Part shown: one piece after another, positions 1 through 9,866 of the stretch
How positions within the stretch are numbered: position 1 is the first letter of the stretch
Layout: every line of letters starts with the position of its first letter
Assembly (NCBI RefSeq): GCF_003952185.1
Contig: NZ_RXFS01000002.1
Location: 1-64,000 of the forward strand
Direction: 5' to 3'
Length of the DNA stretch: 64,000 nt
Origin: Variovorax sp. 679
Lineage (GTDB): Bacteria > Pseudomonadota > Gammaproteobacteria > Burkholderiales > Burkholderiaceae_C
Program-made: the position numbers and the translations under genes
The notes under the pieces: model-generated
Told to the model about the DNA's origin: nothing
Database searches by the model: none
Seen by the model: the letters and a program-made list of their open reading frames with translations, nothing else

Positions 1-34
1 TATTCATACAGTCTTTTCAGCAAGGATGCCTGCC

Positions 35-310
35 ATGTCTCCGACCGAAGAAACACCCGCTCCGCCCAATCATGCGCTCAAGGAAGCCCTCGCCTGGATC
101 TCGAAGTTCGCTCATGCCTGGAAGGCCATCGAGCCCTCCCCGAGGAGTCTCAGCATCGATGGCTTCATCATCTGGGGCCCCGTGCTCTACGAGAAGCACA
201 AGAGCGAAGACCCGGTTCAACTTGCCCGGCAATTGTTCGGCAAGTCCGGCGAATACTTCAAGTATCTCTACCCCGAACGCGGGCGCAGTTCCAATGATCC
301 ACGGTCTTAG
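35..310 (+). CDS. small hypothetical protein
   Basis: This encodes a 91-residue protein that I do not recognise. It has no signal peptide and no membrane segment. It is hydrophilic and rich in charged and aromatic residues (for example HAWKAIEP, KYLYPERG), so it is probably cytosolic. The start at 35 is chosen because an AAGGA Shine-Dalgarno at 22-26 sits about eight bases upstream; the ATG at 26 overlaps that element. It ends ten bases before the lipoprotein gene, so the two may share a transcript. The codon use fits its neighbours. No function is assigned. Confidence 0.55.
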   Translation: MSPTEETPAPPNHALKEALAWISKFAHAWKAIEPSPRSLSIDGFIIWGPVLYEKHKSEDPVQLARQLFGKSGEYFKYLYPERGRSSNDPRS

Positions 311-319
311 AATGCCCCG

Positions 320-526
320 ATGAATTGGCGCACACTGCTTCCGCTTGCTCTCCTGGTCCTCGCCGGCTGTTCAACCCCACCCAACGAGGTGACGCAAGTC
401 CGTGAAGGCGTGCTGCGGGCCGTGACCTACGTCCAGGCTTCAGACTACTGCGATGCTCGCGACAAGACGCCACGCTGGCTTGGCAAGGCGCCTGCGGAGC
501 AGGGTGTGCTGTTCCAGTGCTACTGA
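320..526 (+). CDS. small secreted lipoprotein
   Basis: This encodes a 68-residue protein. Its N-terminus has one basic residue, a hydrophobic stretch LLPLALLVL and a lipobox LAGC with Cys17, so it is predicted to be lipidated and membrane anchored. The mature part is only about 50 residues. It contains two further cysteines, in DYCDARD and at the FQCY end, which could form a disulfide. No Shine-Dalgarno is obvious. The gene follows the preceding hypothetical gene by nine bases. The specific role is unknown; the lipoprotein call rests on the lipobox. Confidence 0.6.
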   Translation: MNWRTLLPLALLVLAGCSTPPNEVTQVREGVLRAVTYVQASDYCDARDKTPRWLGKAPAEQGVLFQCY

Positions 527-583
527 GCCTGGGGCATCCGCGCGCCGGCCGGCGGCGCATTCCCAAGGTGAAAGAGGACTTTA

Positions 584-635
584 AACGTACAGCTGACGGT
601 ACGTTATCTGACAAGCCTCATGCCTGAGAGGCTTG
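584..635. other. two stem-loops between the lipoprotein gene and ssrA
   Basis: Two perfect inverted repeats lie in the convergent gap 527-655. The first is AACGTAC (584-590) pairing with GTACGTT (599-605). The second is CAAGCCTC (612-619) pairing with GAGGCTTG (628-635). They could mark 3' ends for the forward lipoprotein mRNA and the reverse tmRNA precursor. Neither is followed by a clean U-run, so a classical intrinsic terminator is not proven. Nothing else is visible in this gap. Confidence 0.35.
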
Positions 636-655
636 CTCTGGAGAAGAGAAGAATT

Positions 656-1040
656 TGGTGGAGCTGGGGGGATTTGAACCCCCGTCCGCAAGCCTTCATC
701 GCGCAGTTCTACATGTTTAGTGATCTGATTTAAGTCTCACCTCCGGAGTCGCGCAGTCACACGCTAAACCGGACGCCAGCACCCTATTTTCTCGCCCCGA
801 CCCAAGGTACCCGGATCGGAGCCAGCCCATGTAGTTATCCTTGCAGCCGGGAGGTCAGGATTGCTCCAGACCCCCTTGCCCAGCCCATCGGCCAACTGTT
901 GCAAGGCTCACTGGCAATTAAGCAGCGAGTGCGAAACGTTCGTCGTTTGCAGTTAGTTTGTTTGAATCTGTTTTACGAGCGCATTCAGCTCGACATGCCC
1001 CGCTGCGACTCCGAACCCACGTCGAAACCAGTGCAGCCCC
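656..1040 (-). ncRNA. ssrA: transfer-messenger RNA (tmRNA)
   Basis: This is a one-piece tmRNA on the reverse strand. The 5' end GGGGCTGCACTGG (from 1040) pairs with the 3' acceptor AGCTCCACCA, whose encoded CCA ends at 656. A T-arm typical of tmRNA (GGGGGTTCAAATCCCCC) precedes it. The tag reading frame lies at 918-950 and encodes ANDERFALAA followed by TAA, the usual betaproteobacterial degradation tag. With SmpB, tmRNA rescues stalled ribosomes and marks the unfinished protein for proteolysis. Both ends are in normal order, so this is not the permuted two-piece form. smpB is not in the window. Confidence 0.97.
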
Positions 1041-1053
1041 AAGGAAGCGTATT

Positions 1054-1722
1054 TTAGGCGCTATTGAGCAACTTCAAGAGCCCGAGGGGCGAAGAGATTG
1101 ACGCATCGGCATTCCAGAGCGTCGAGTCGGCCTGCGACCCCATGTAGCCGTACGTCGCCGCAACCGTGCGCATCCCTGCGGCACGGCCCGCGATGACGTC
1201 GCGCTCGTCGTCACCAACGTAGATGCACGACTCGGACGGCACCCCAAGCCGACGCGCAGCCTCATGCAGAGGCTCAGGATGCGGCTTGGCGAACGGCGTG
1301 GTGTCGCCGCTCACCACCGCACCCGCACTCGCAAAAAGCGGAATGGCGCGCGTCAGCGGATCGGTGAAGCGCATCGACTTGTTGGTGACGACGCCCCACA
1401 GGAGCCCTTGTTCGCACAGCGCCTCGATCAGCGCCTGGATCCCGTCGAACACATGCGTGTTGAGCAGCATGCGGCGTTCGTAGGCGACGAAGAACTCCTC
1501 GCGCAGCTCGGGAAATTCCGGCGACTCCGGCGTGATGCCGAACGCCACGCCCAGCATGCCGCGTGCACCAGCGCCGGCCATGGGGCGGTAGCGCTCCATC
1601 GGAAGCGAATCGAGGCCGCGATCGGTACGCATCTTGTCGGCCGCGGCGCCGAGATCGGGCGCGCTGTCGATCAGCGTGCCGTCGAGGTCGAACAACACGG
1701 CCTTGGTTTCAACGCCCATCAT
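1054..1722 (-). CDS. gph: HAD-family phosphoglycolate phosphatase
   Basis: This 222-residue HAD-superfamily hydrolase is predicted to dephosphorylate 2-phosphoglycolate in the cytosol. Motif I is FDLDGTLID close to the N-terminus, where the first Asp is the nucleophile. Motif II is VVTNKS, and motifs III/IV are KPHPEP and YVGDDERD. The helical cap lies between motifs I and II. The ATG at 1722 overlaps the ubiG stop codon, and a second ATG follows at once at 1719. This gives translational coupling with ubiG, an arrangement common in proteobacteria. Length and motifs fit the Gph/PGP branch; related sugar-phosphate phosphatases cannot be fully excluded. Confidence 0.88.
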   Translation of the reverse strand: MMGVETKAVLFDLDGTLIDSAPDLGAAADKMRTDRGLDSLPMERYRPMAGAGARGMLGVAFGITPESPEFPELREEFFVAYERRMLLNTHVFDGIQALIEALCEQGLLWGVVTNKSMRFTDPLTRAIPLFASAGAVVSGDTTPFAKPHPEPLHEAARRLGVPSESCIYVGDDERDVIAGRAAGMRTVAATYGYMGSQADSTLWNADASISSPLGLLKLLNSA

Positions 1723-2438
1723 CCTTGCGATCCCGGCTTCTGCGTGGCGAACATGTAGTTGACGCTGGTGTCGCCGCTGAGCCAATAGCGCCGGGTCAAA
1801 GGGTTGTGCTCCATCCCACGGGTGTGCCGCAGATCCAGGCCTGCCGCACGGCAGTAGCCGGCCAACTCGCTGGGCCGGATCAGCTTTGCATATTCATGCG
1901 TTCCGCGCGGCAGCATGCCAAGGACGTACTCGGCACCCACGATCGCCAGCATGAAGGCCTTCAGGTTGCGGTTGATCGTCGAGAAGAACACCCAGCCGCC
2001 CGGCTTCACCAGCGCAGCACAGGCCTGGATCACCGAGGCCGGCTGCGGCACATGCTCGAGCATCTCCATGCAAGTAACGACATCGAAACTGCCCGGCTGC
2101 TCGGCGGCCAGCGCTTCTGCGGCGATCTCGCGATATTTCACCCCGCGAGTCCCCGCTTCGAGTGCGTGCAGCTGCGCGACCTTGAGCGCCTTGCCTGCCA
2201 GGTCGATGCCCAGGACCTCGGCGCCCTTGCGAGCCATGGAATCGGCCAGGATGCCGCCACCGCAGCCGATGTCCAGCACGCGACGCTGCGAAATTGGCGC
2301 AATACCGTCAATCCATTCCAGGCGCAATGGATTGATTTCATGCAACGGGCGGAATTCGCTTTCCAAATCCCACCAGCGATGCGCGAGCTCTGAAAACTTG
2401 GCCAGTTCGGCCGGATCCGCATTCAGGTTTTCTGTCAT
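1719..2438 (-). CDS. ubiG: ubiquinone biosynthesis O-methyltransferase
   Basis: This 239-residue class I SAM-dependent methyltransferase performs the two O-methylation steps of ubiquinone synthesis, on the inner face of the membrane. The SAM-binding loop is [10 protein letters not shown] near residue 55. The segment [10 protein letters not shown] and the conserved N-terminus ([15 protein letters not shown]) are typical of UbiG. The start at 2438 gives the usual family length; a much longer open frame upstream is not expected to be translated. The stop overlaps the start of gph. The gene lies downstream of the ompA-like gene but beyond its terminator, so it probably has its own promoter. Confidence 0.95.
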   Translation of the reverse strand: MTENLNADPAELAKFSELAHRWWDLESEFRPLHEINPLRLEWIDGIAPISQRRVLDIGCGGGILADSMARKGAEVLGIDLAGKALKVAQLHALEAGTRGVKYREIAAEALAAEQPGSFDVVTCMEMLEHVPQPASVIQACAALVKPGGWVFFSTINRNLKAFMLAIVGAEYVLGMLPRGTHEYAKLIRPSELAGYCRAAGLDLRHTRGMEHNPLTRRYWLSGDTSVNYMFATQKPGSQG

Positions 2439-2517
2439 GCAGCGATTATGAAACGAGCAATGTCCGATAAACGTCGCTCGACCTTGACCGAAGATCAATG
2501 GCGAATTCAGCGGCCAT

Positions 2518-2543
2518 AAAAAAACCCCGCCTAAGCGGGGTTT
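2518..2543 (-). terminator. intrinsic terminator of the ompA-like gene
   Basis: On the reverse strand AAACCCCGC, loop TTAG and GCGGGGTTT form a nine-base-pair hairpin followed by a run of T. It lies 23 bases past the stop codon of the OmpA-family gene and separates it from ubiG. Confidence 0.9.
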
Positions 2544-2565
2544 CATTGTCGATGGAATCGATCGA

Positions 2566-3216
2566 TTAGTTGGCGCGGGTGCCGACCACTTCGATTTCCA
2601 CGCGACGGTTCTTGGCGCGGCCTTCCTTGGTGCGGTTGTCAGCCACAGGCTGCTTCTTGCCCTTGCCTTCGGTGTAGACGCGGTTGCGTTCGATGCCCTT
2701 CGAGACCAGGAAGGCCTTGACGGCTTCGGCGCGACGCACCGACAGACGCTGGTTGTAGGCGTCCGTACCGATCGAGTCGGTGTGGCCCACGGCAATGATG
2801 ACTTCCAGGTTGACGCCACGGATCTTCTCGACCAGGTCGGTCAGCTTGGCGCGACCTTCGGGCTTCAGCACCGACTTGTCGAAGTCGAAGAAGGCGTCAG
2901 CAGCGAAGGTGACCTTCGAAGCAGCGACTTGTGCAGCAGGCGGGGGAGTCGGGGTACCGGGGGTCGGAGCCACGGCAGCCGGAGCGGGAGGAACCAGAGC
3001 GCCGTCGCAACCAGCAGCAGCCGTTGCGGGCGTCCAGTTGGCATCGCGCCAGCACAGTTCATTCGTGCCGTTCTTCCAAACCAGTTCGCCGGTGCCGTTT
3101 TGCCAGTTGTCGATCGTAGGACCGCCGTCCGCAGCGGTGACACGGGTCTGCGCGCCGGCGGCAGTGGCGAGCGCAGCGACTGCAAACATCATCGCCACTT
3201 TATTCAGTTTCTTCAT
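2566..3216 (-). CDS. OmpA-family peptidoglycan-binding outer-membrane protein
   Basis: This 216-residue protein has a signal peptide cut near ATAAGAQ (residues 1-22). A short N-terminal segment with two Trp-rich repeats ([13 protein letters not shown]) and two cysteines follows. A Pro/Ala linker at about 75-95 leads to a C-terminal OmpA domain (about 105-210) with [25 protein letters not shown] and NRRVEIEV. The OmpA domain is expected to bind peptidoglycan non-covalently. No eight-stranded barrel is present, so this is the short OmpA type common in Burkholderiales, not a classical porin-like OmpA. A good GAGGAG ribosome site precedes the ATG. It is divergent from gyrA and ends at a strong terminator, so it is monocistronic. 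Confidence 0.88.
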   Translation of the reverse strand: MKKLNKVAMMFAVAALATAAGAQTRVTAADGGPTIDNWQNGTGELVWKNGTNELCWRDANWTPATAAAGCDGALVPPAPAAVAPTPGTPTPPPAAQVAASKVTFAADAFFDFDKSVLKPEGRAKLTDLVEKIRGVNLEVIIAVGHTDSIGTDAYNQRLSVRRAEAVKAFLVSKGIERNRVYTEGKGKKQPVADNRTKEGRAKNRRVEIEVVGTRAN

Positions 3217-3405
3217 GGTTCTCCTCTTGGGGAAAAAGCCGCAGCCGCGCTGCGAATCAAGGACGCTTTAAGTGACCACCACCCAAAACGTTGAGGCGAT
3301 TGTGCCATAGGGTCTTTGGCAAACAGGCCGCCGGACGGCCCGGAAGCGTAGGACGGAGGCGGAATAGGCGCCTTGTGTTGCGGCGGTGCGACACCCCTCA
3401 CAGCG

Positions 3406-3411
3406 TAAAAT
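3406..3411 (+). promoter_or_regulatory. candidate -10 box for gyrA
   Basis: TAAAAT lies 29 bases before the gyrA ATG in the 224-bp gap shared with the divergent ompA-like gene. No matching -35 element is seen at the usual distance, so this is only a weak promoter call. Confidence 0.35.
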
Positions 3412-3440
3412 TTCGCCTTCCTGCCGCCAGCCCCTTGCTC

Positions 3441-6086
3441 ATGACCTCCTTCGCAAAAGAAACCCTGCCCATCAGTCTCGAAGAGGAAATGCGCAGCAGC
3501 TATCTCGATTACGCCATGAGCGTGATCGTGGGCCGGGCGCTCCCCGACGCCCGCGACGGCCTCAAGCCGGTGCACCGTCGCGTGCTGTACGCGATGCACG
3601 AGCTGAACAACGACTGGAACCGGCCGTACAAGAAGTCGGCCCGTATCGTCGGCGACGTGATCGGTAAGTACCACCCGCACGGCGACCAGTCGGTCTACGA
3701 CACCATCGTTCGCCTGGCCCAGGACTTCTCGATGCGCCACATGCTGGTCGACGGCCAGGGCAACTTCGGGTCGGTCGATGGAGACAACGCGGCCGCAATG
3801 CGGTATACGGAAATCCGGCTGGCCAAAATTGCGCACGAAATGCTGGCCGATATCGACAAGGAAACTGTCGACTTTCAGGACAATTACGACGGCTCCGAAA
3901 AAGAGCCGAAAGTGCTGCCGAGCCAGCTGCCGAATTTGCTGGTCAATGGCTCCGGCGGTATTGCAGTCGGCATGGCCACGAATATCCCGCCGCATAACCT
4001 GAACGAGGTTGTCGACGCCTGCCTGCACCTGCTGCGCAACCCCGAGGCCAGCATCGACGAGCTGATGGAGATCGTGCCCGCGCCCGACTTCCCCACCGCC
4101 GGCATCATCTACGGCATCAACGGCGTGAAGGACGGCTACCGCACGGGCCGTGGCAAGGTCGTGATGCGCGCCAAGTGCCACTTCGAGGACATCGATCGCG
4201 GCCAGCGCCAGGCGATCATCGTCGATGAGCTCCCCTACCAGGTCAACAAGAAGACGCTGCAGGAGCGCATGGCCGAGCTGGTGCACGAGAAGAAGATCGA
4301 AGGCATCAGCCACATCCAGGACGAGTCCGACAAGTCGGGCATGCGCCTCGTCATCGAACTCAAGCGCGGCGAAGTGCCCGAGGTGGTGCTCAACAACCTC
4401 TATAAACAGACGCAGCTGCAGGACACCTTCGGCATCAACATGGTTGCGCTGGTCGACGGCCAGCCGAAGCTGTGCAACCTGAAGGACCTGATCGAGGTCT
4501 TCCTGCAGCACCGCCGCGAAGTGGTCACGCGCCGCACTGTCTTCACGCTGCGCAAGGCCCGCGAACGGGGCCACGTGCTCGAAGGCCTCGCGGTGGCGCT
4601 GGCCAATATCGACGAGTTCATCCGCATCATCCGCGAATCGCCGACGCCGCCGGTGGCCAAGGCAGAACTCATGACCCGCAGCTGGGACAGCAAGCTGGTG
4701 CGCGAAATGCTCACGCGTTCGCGCGCCGACGGCGGCGTGGTCAACGCCGACGACTACCGTCCCGAAGGCCTCGAGCGCGAGTTCGGCATGGGCAACGACG
4801 GTCTCTATCGCCTGTCGGAAACGCAGGCGCAGGAAATCCTGCAGATGCGCCTGCAACGCCTGACCGGCCTCGAACAGGACAAGATCGTTGCCGAGTACAA
4901 GGAAGTCATGGCGGAGATCGACGACCTGCTCGACATCCTGGCCAAGCCCGAGCGCGTGTCGACCATCATTGGCGAAGAGCTGGGCACCATCAAGCAGGAG
5001 TTCGGCCAGTCGAAGATCGGTGCACGCCGCAGCCAGGTGGAGCACAGCGCCTACGACCTCTCGACCGAAGACCTGATCACGCCGACCGACATGGTGGTCA
5101 CGCTCTCGCACAGCGGCTACATCAAGAGCCAGCCGCTGGGCGAATATCGCGCGCAGAAGCGCGGCGGCCGCGGCAAGCAGGCCACCGCCACCAAGGACGA
5201 CGACTGGATCGACCAGCTCTTCATCGCCAACACGCACGACTACATCCTGTGCTTCTCCAACCGCGGCCGGCTGTACTGGCTCAAGGTATGGGAAGTGCCT
5301 GCGGGTTCGCGCGGCTCGCGCGGGCGCCCGATCGTCAACATGTTCCCGCTGCAGGAAGGCGAGAAGATCAATGTCGTCCTCGCCCTCACCGGCGACAAGC
5401 GCAACTTCCCGGCCGACCAGTACGTGTTCATGGCGACCTCGATGGGCACGGTCAAGAAGACCGCGCTCGACGAATTCAGCAATCCGCGCAAGGGCGGCAT
5501 CATTGCCGTGAACCTCGACGAAGGCGACTACCTGATCGGTGCGGCGCTGACCGACGGTAAGCACGACGTGATGCTCTTCAGCGACGGCGGCAAGGCCGTG
5601 CGCTTCGACGAGGAAGACGTCCGTCCGCTGGGCCGCAATGCCCGCGGCGTACGCGGCATGTCGCTCGACCCCGGACAGGGCGTGATCGCCATGCTGGTGG
5701 CCGAGGACGAGCAGCAGAGCGTGCTCACCGCCACGGAAAATGGTTACGGAAAACGCACAAGCATTACCGAGTACACCCGTCACGGACGGGGAACCAAGGG
5801 CATGATCGCGATTCAACAGAGTGAGCGCAACGGCAAGGTCGTTGCCGCCACACTCGTGCATGCGGATGATGAGATCATGCTCATCACCGACAAGGGCGTG
5901 CTGGTGCGCACCCGGGTTGCCGAAATTCGTGAACTGGGACGTGCGACGCAAGGCGTTACGCTCATCGGGCTCGACGAAGGCGCCAAACTCAGCGGGCTAC
6001 AACGTATCGTCGAAAACGACGCGAACGGCGAAACCGAGCCGGACGCAGACGATACTTCCTCATCTTCAACGGAGAATCCTCAGTGA
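3441..6086 (+). CDS. gyrA: DNA gyrase subunit A
   Basis: This 881-residue protein is the breakage-reunion subunit of the gyrase A2B2 complex, which introduces negative supercoils. The catalytic tyrosine is Tyr122 ([10 protein letters not shown]). The quinolone-resistance region is [10 protein letters not shown], so residue 83 is Gln where E. coli has Ser, while Asp82 and Asp87 are kept. The GyrA box motif QKRGGRG near residue 570 marks the C-terminal DNA-wrapping domain, which ends in an acidic Ser-rich tail (DADDTSSSS). The start at 3441 gives the same residue numbering as E. coli up to the active site. The next gene overlaps the stop codon by four bases. Confidence 0.98.
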   Translation: MTSFAKETLPISLEEEMRSSYLDYAMSVIVGRALPDARDGLKPVHRRVLYAMHELNNDWNRPYKKSARIVGDVIGKYHPHGDQSVYDTIVRLAQDFSMRHMLVDGQGNFGSVDGDNAAAMRYTEIRLAKIAHEMLADIDKETVDFQDNYDGSEKEPKVLPSQLPNLLVNGSGGIAVGMATNIPPHNLNEVVDACLHLLRNPEASIDELMEIVPAPDFPTAGIIYGINGVKDGYRTGRGKVVMRAKCHFEDIDRGQRQAIIVDELPYQVNKKTLQERMAELVHEKKIEGISHIQDESDKSGMRLVIELKRGEVPEVVLNNLYKQTQLQDTFGINMVALVDGQPKLCNLKDLIEVFLQHRREVVTRRTVFTLRKARERGHVLEGLAVALANIDEFIRIIRESPTPPVAKAELMTRSWDSKLVREMLTRSRADGGVVNADDYRPEGLEREFGMGNDGLYRLSETQAQEILQMRLQRLTGLEQDKIVAEYKEVMAEIDDLLDILAKPERVSTIIGEELGTIKQEFGQSKIGARRSQVEHSAYDLSTEDLITPTDMVVTLSHSGYIKSQPLGEYRAQKRGGRGKQATATKDDDWIDQLFIANTHDYILCFSNRGRLYWLKVWEVPAGSRGSRGRPIVNMFPLQEGEKINVVLALTGDKRNFPADQYVFMATSMGTVKKTALDEFSNPRKGGIIAVNLDEGDYLIGAALTDGKHDVMLFSDGGKAVRFDEEDVRPLGRNARGVRGMSLDPGQGVIAMLVAEDEQQSVLTATENGYGKRTSITEYTRHGRGTKGMIAIQQSERNGKVVAATLVHADDEIMLITDKGVLVRTRVAEIRELGRATQGVTLIGLDEGAKLSGLQRIVENDANGETEPDADDTSSSSTENPQ

Positions 6087-6661
6087 AAAAAATCAAACTC
6101 GCACTTCTGACGGTCGCCCTGGCAAGCACCTCCATGGCTGCACTGGCCCAGGACAAGGCCACGCTCATCAAGCAGTTCATCGACATCCAGCGCCCCGGCA
6201 TCGAATCGCTGGCGCGCGGCCTGGTCGAGCAGTCGAGCGCCCCGATCGCACAGGCGGGTTCACAGTATCTGCAGACGCAAGTGCCGGAAGCCAAGCGCGA
6301 AGCCGCCGCCAAGGCCGCCGACGCAGAGCTGAAGAAGTACTTCGACGAAACCTACCCCATCGTCCGCGACAAGGCCGTGCAGCTGGCGCCCGCCGCCCTC
6401 ACCCCGCTGATGGAGCAGAACTTCAACGAAGACGAGCTCAAGCAACTGCTGGCCTGGATCAACTCGCCGCTGAGCAAGAAGTACCAGGAGCTCAACCCCA
6501 AGATGCAGACGGCCCTGACCGAAAAGCTCGTGACCGAAACGCGTGCCACGGTCGAGCCCAAGATGCAGGCGCTCGACACCGCCGTGGCCAAGGCCCTCGG
6601 CGCTCCGACTGACGGCGCCGCTCCCGCCAAGGCACCTGCCAAGGCTCCAGCCAAGAAGTAA
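6083..6661 (+). CDS. DUF2059 domain-containing exported protein
   Basis: This 192-residue protein starts with GTG. The start overlaps the gyrA stop (GTGA) and is preceded by a strong GGAG site at 6071. A signal peptide ends near MAALAQ (residue 23), so the protein is periplasmic or exported. The body is helical and rich in Lys, Glu and Gln, with the segment [24 protein letters not shown] typical of DUF2059. The C-terminus is a low-complexity Ala/Pro/Lys tail (repeated APAK). Its molecular function is unknown. Position between gyrA and serC is conserved in relatives as far as I recall. Coupling to gyrA suggests constitutive expression. Confidence 0.8.
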   Translation: MKKIKLALLTVALASTSMAALAQDKATLIKQFIDIQRPGIESLARGLVEQSSAPIAQAGSQYLQTQVPEAKREAAAKAADAELKKYFDETYPIVRDKAVQLAPAALTPLMEQNFNEDELKQLLAWINSPLSKKYQELNPKMQTALTEKLVTETRATVEPKMQALDTAVAKALGAPTDGAAPAKAPAKAPAKK

Positions 6662-6668
6662 GAGAAAC

Positions 6669-7799
6669 GTGACCCAGCAGCAGACGCCGGCCGGCAAGCG
6701 CCCCTACAACTTCTCGGCCGGTCCGGCTGCCATGCCGGAGGCGGTGCTGCAACGCGCCGCCGCCGAAATGCTCGACTGGCAGGGCAGCGGTATGAGCGTG
6801 ATGGAAATGAGCCATCGCGGCAAGGAGTTCGGTTCGATCTGCACGCAGGCCGAAGCCGACATCCGGACCCTGCTGGCCATTCCCTCGTACTTCCACATCC
6901 TGTTCATGCAGGGCGGCGGACTCGGCGAGAACGCCATCGTTCCGCTGAACCTGTCGCGCGGCAAGACCGCCGACTTCGTCATCACCGGCAGCTGGAGCAG
7001 CAAGTCGCACAAGGAAGCGCAGCGCTATTGCACGGCGCGCGTGGCCGCCAGCAATGCCGACGACCAGCACACGAAGCTGCCCGATCCGTCGACCTGGCAA
7101 CTCTCCAAGGATGCCTCGTACGTGCACGTGTGCTCGAACGAGACCATCAACGGCATCGAATTCCAGCAATTGCCCGACCTGGCCGCGCTCGGCAGCACCG
7201 CACCTCTGGTCATCGACTTCTCGTCGCACGTCGCCTCGCGCAGTGTCGACTGGAGCCGCGTGGGCCTGGCCTTCGGCGGCGCCCAGAAGAACCTCGGCCC
7301 CGCCGGCCTGACCATCGTGGTCGTGCGCGACGACCTGCTGGGCCACGCGCTCGAGATCTGCCCGAGCGCCTTCAACTACAAGACCGTGGCCGACAACCAA
7401 TCCATGTACAACACCCCGCCGACCTGGGGCATCTACATGGCGGGGCTCACGTTCCAGTGGCTGCTGGAGCAGACCGAGGGCTCGCATACCGGTGTGGCCG
7501 CCATGGAACAGCGCAACATCGCCAAGGCGAAGCTGCTGTACGACTTCATCGACGGCTCCGACTTCTACGCCAACCGGATCGATCCGGCCTGCCGTTCGCG
7601 CATGAACGTGCCGTTCTTCCTGGCCGACGAAAGCCGCAACGAAGCCTTCCTGGCCGGCGCGCGCGAAGCCGGGCTGCTTCAGCTCAAGGGGCACAAGTCG
7701 GTCGGCGGCATGCGGGCGAGCATTTACAACGCCATGCCGCTGGCAGGGGTGCAGGCACTCGTGGCCTACATGCGAGAATTCGAGCGATCGCATGCCTAG
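6669..7799 (+). CDS. serC: phosphoserine aminotransferase
   Basis: This 376-residue PLP enzyme makes 3-phosphoserine from 3-phosphohydroxypyruvate in serine synthesis, and the matching step of pyridoxine synthesis. The N-terminal [14 protein letters not shown] is diagnostic. The PLP lysine lies in [12 protein letters not shown], and the C-terminus has [18 protein letters not shown] choose the GTG at 6669, eight bases after the preceding stop, because the first in-frame ATG would remove the conserved NFSAGP motif. The gene belongs to a forward run with pheA, tyrA and aroA-cmk, a typical amino-acid supra-operon. Confidence 0.96.
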   Translation: MTQQQTPAGKRPYNFSAGPAAMPEAVLQRAAAEMLDWQGSGMSVMEMSHRGKEFGSICTQAEADIRTLLAIPSYFHILFMQGGGLGENAIVPLNLSRGKTADFVITGSWSSKSHKEAQRYCTARVAASNADDQHTKLPDPSTWQLSKDASYVHVCSNETINGIEFQQLPDLAALGSTAPLVIDFSSHVASRSVDWSRVGLAFGGAQKNLGPAGLTIVVVRDDLLGHALEICPSAFNYKTVADNQSMYNTPPTWGIYMAGLTFQWLLEQTEGSHTGVAAMEQRNIAKAKLLYDFIDGSDFYANRIDPACRSRMNVPFFLADESRNEAFLAGAREAGLLQLKGHKSVGGMRASIYNAMPLAGVQALVAYMREFERSHA

Positions 7800-7823
7800 G
7801 CGCATGCCCAGCCGCTCGCACCG

Positions 7824-8948
7824 ATGACCGCCTCCGCACCCACACCACCCTCCTCTTCTCCCGACAACTCCGAAAGCCTGGCCGATCTGCGCGTGCAGAT
7901 CGACTCGCTCGACCAGCGACTGCTCAGCCTGCTCAACGAGCGGGCCCATGTGGCCGAGCTGGTCGGCGAGGTCAAGAAGCGCGAGGGCACGCCGTACTTT
8001 CGCCCTGATCGCGTGGCGCAGGTCATCGACAAGATGCAGAAGAGCAATGGCGGTCCGCTCAAGGACATCCATGTCGCTGCCATCTGGCGCGAGATCATGT
8101 CGGCCTGCCTGGCACTCGAATCGCCGCAACGCGTGGCTGTGCTCGGCCCCGAAGGCACCTTCTGCGAACAGGCCGCCATCGAGTACTTCGGCGGCGCCGC
8201 CGACCTGATCTACTGCGCCAGCTTCGACGAGGTGTTCCACGCCACCGCCGCGGGCAGCGCCCAGTACGGCGTTGTCGGCGTCGAGAACTCGACCGAAGGC
8301 GTGGTCACGCGATCGCTCGACCTGTTCCTGCATTCGCCCACCCATGTCGTCGGCGAAGTCAGCCTGCTGGTACGCCACCACCTGCTGCGCAGCAGCAATT
8401 CGCTGGAAGGCATCGAGGCCGTGCTGGCTCACCCGCAGGCGCTGGCGCAATGCCAGACCTGGCTGTCCAAGCACCTGCCCAACGCCGAGCGGCGCGCCGT
8501 GTCGAGCAACGCCGAGGGCGCCCGCCTCGCGGCCACCAACCCGGCCTGGGCCGCGCTGGCCGGCGAACGTGCCGCCACGCGCTTCGGCCTGCATATCGTG
8601 GCGCACGCGATCCAGGACGACTCCTACAACCGCACCCGCTTCTCGGTGATCTGCCTGCCGCAGACGCTGGCCATGCCGCCGGCATCGGGCCGCGACTGCA
8701 CGAGCCTGATCGTCTCGGTGCCGAACCGCCCCGGCGCGGTGCACGACCTGCTGGTGCCGCTGAAGGTCAACAACGTCTCGATGACACGCTTCGAGTCGCG
8801 CCCCGCGCGCACAGGCCAGTGGGAGTACTACTTCTACATCGACCTCGACGGCCACCCCTCGCAGCCCAATGTGGCGGCGGCGCTGGCCGAGCTACGCGGA
8901 CTCTGCGCCTTCTACAAGGTGCTCGGCGCCTACCCCGTCAAGGCCTGA
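7824..8948 (+). CDS. pheA: bifunctional chorismate mutase / prephenate dehydratase
   Basis: This 374-residue P-protein converts chorismate to prephenate and then to phenylpyruvate for phenylalanine. The AroQ-type mutase domain occupies about residues 18-105 (LADLRVQIDSLDQRLL). The dehydratase domain follows (VLGPEGTFCEQAA, ENSTEGVVTRSLD, SYNRTRFSVI, which holds the Thr-Arg-Phe motif). A C-terminal ACT domain (RPGAVHDLL, ESRPARTGQWEYYFY) should bind phenylalanine for feedback inhibition. It lies 24 bases after serC and 26 before tyrA, consistent with one transcript. Confidence 0.96.
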   Translation: MTASAPTPPSSSPDNSESLADLRVQIDSLDQRLLSLLNERAHVAELVGEVKKREGTPYFRPDRVAQVIDKMQKSNGGPLKDIHVAAIWREIMSACLALESPQRVAVLGPEGTFCEQAAIEYFGGAADLIYCASFDEVFHATAAGSAQYGVVGVENSTEGVVTRSLDLFLHSPTHVVGEVSLLVRHHLLRSSNSLEGIEAVLAHPQALAQCQTWLSKHLPNAERRAVSSNAEGARLAATNPAWAALAGERAATRFGLHIVAHAIQDDSYNRTRFSVICLPQTLAMPPASGRDCTSLIVSVPNRPGAVHDLLVPLKVNNVSMTRFESRPARTGQWEYYFYIDLDGHPSQPNVAAALAELRGLCAFYKVLGAYPVKA

Positions 8949-8974
8949 ACGGCAGGCAGACACACAGAGACAGC

Positions 8975-9865
8975 ATGTTCGAACAACTGGGACTGATCGG
9001 CTGCGGCCTGATGGGCGGCTCCTTCGCGCTCGCACTCAAGCGCGCGAAGCTGGTGAAACGCGTGGTGGGCTACAGCAAGTCGCCCTCCACCACCGAACGG
9101 GCGCGCCAGCTCGGCGTGATCGACGTGGCGGCGCCTTCGGCGCTGCTGGCGGTGTCGGGCGCCGACATCGTGCTCCTGGCGGTGCCGGTGGCCGCATCGG
9201 AAGCCACCTTTAAGGCCATCCGCCACGGTATTTCCAACGAAACGCTGGTCATGGACGTGGGCTCGACCAAGGGCGACGTGATCGAGGCAGCGCGCAACGG
9301 CCTGCAGCGCCAGTTCTCGAGCTTCGTGCCGGCGCACCCCATCGCGGGCAAGGAGCTTTCCGGCATCGAGCACGCCGAGGCTTCGCTCTTCACCGGCCGC
9401 CAGGTCGTGCTGACTCCGGTGAAGACCACGCTGCGCTCGAACGTGCAGCGCGCCTCGCAGGTGTGGAGCGGCATCGGCGCCAACGTCGTCACCATGACGC
9501 ACGAAGAGCACGACGGCGCTTTCGCCGCCGTGAGTCACCTGCCGCACCTGCTGGCATTCGCGTACATCAACGGCCTCGCCGCGCAACCGCAGGGCGAGCG
9601 CTTCCTGAGCCTGGCGGGTCCGGGCTTCCGCGATTTCTCGCGCATTGCCGCGAGCGATCCGGTCATGTGGCGCGACGTGCTGCTGGCCAACCGCGAGCAC
9701 GTGCTGGAGCAGTCGCGCGCCTTCCGCAAGGCCCTGGACGACTTCGAGGCGATGATGACCGCGAACGACCTGCAGGGGCTGGAGCAGTCGATCGCCGCAG
9801 CCAGCAAGACGCGGGCGGCCTGGAAGCCGGCCACCGACACGTCGTCGCAGCTGCAGGACAACTGA
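8975..9865 (+). CDS. tyrA: prephenate/arogenate dehydrogenase
   Basis: This 296-residue NAD(P)-dependent enzyme oxidatively decarboxylates prephenate (or arogenate) on the way to tyrosine. A Rossmann fingerprint [13 protein letters not shown] begins at residue 6. Further conserved segments are [24 protein letters not shown] and the helical C-terminal dimer domain ([16 protein letters not shown]). There is no ACT domain and no fused mutase. Substrate choice between prephenate and arogenate cannot be read from sequence alone. The stop is one base before the aroA-cmk start. Confidence 0.93.
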   Translation: MFEQLGLIGCGLMGGSFALALKRAKLVKRVVGYSKSPSTTERARQLGVIDVAAPSALLAVSGADIVLLAVPVAASEATFKAIRHGISNETLVMDVGSTKGDVIEAARNGLQRQFSSFVPAHPIAGKELSGIEHAEASLFTGRQVVLTPVKTTLRSNVQRASQVWSGIGANVVTMTHEEHDGAFAAVSHLPHLLAFAYINGLAAQPQGERFLSLAGPGFRDFSRIAASDPVMWRDVLLANREHVLEQSRAFRKALDDFEAMMTANDLQGLEQSIAAASKTRAAWKPATDTSSQLQDN

Positions 9866-9866
9866 G

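Noticed and set aside
3213..5951. 912-codon open frame on the reverse strand opposite gyrA
   Set aside because: It is the antisense shadow of gyrA produced by GC-rich codon bias. Its translation is low-complexity (His/Val/Ala/Asp rich) and matches no family.
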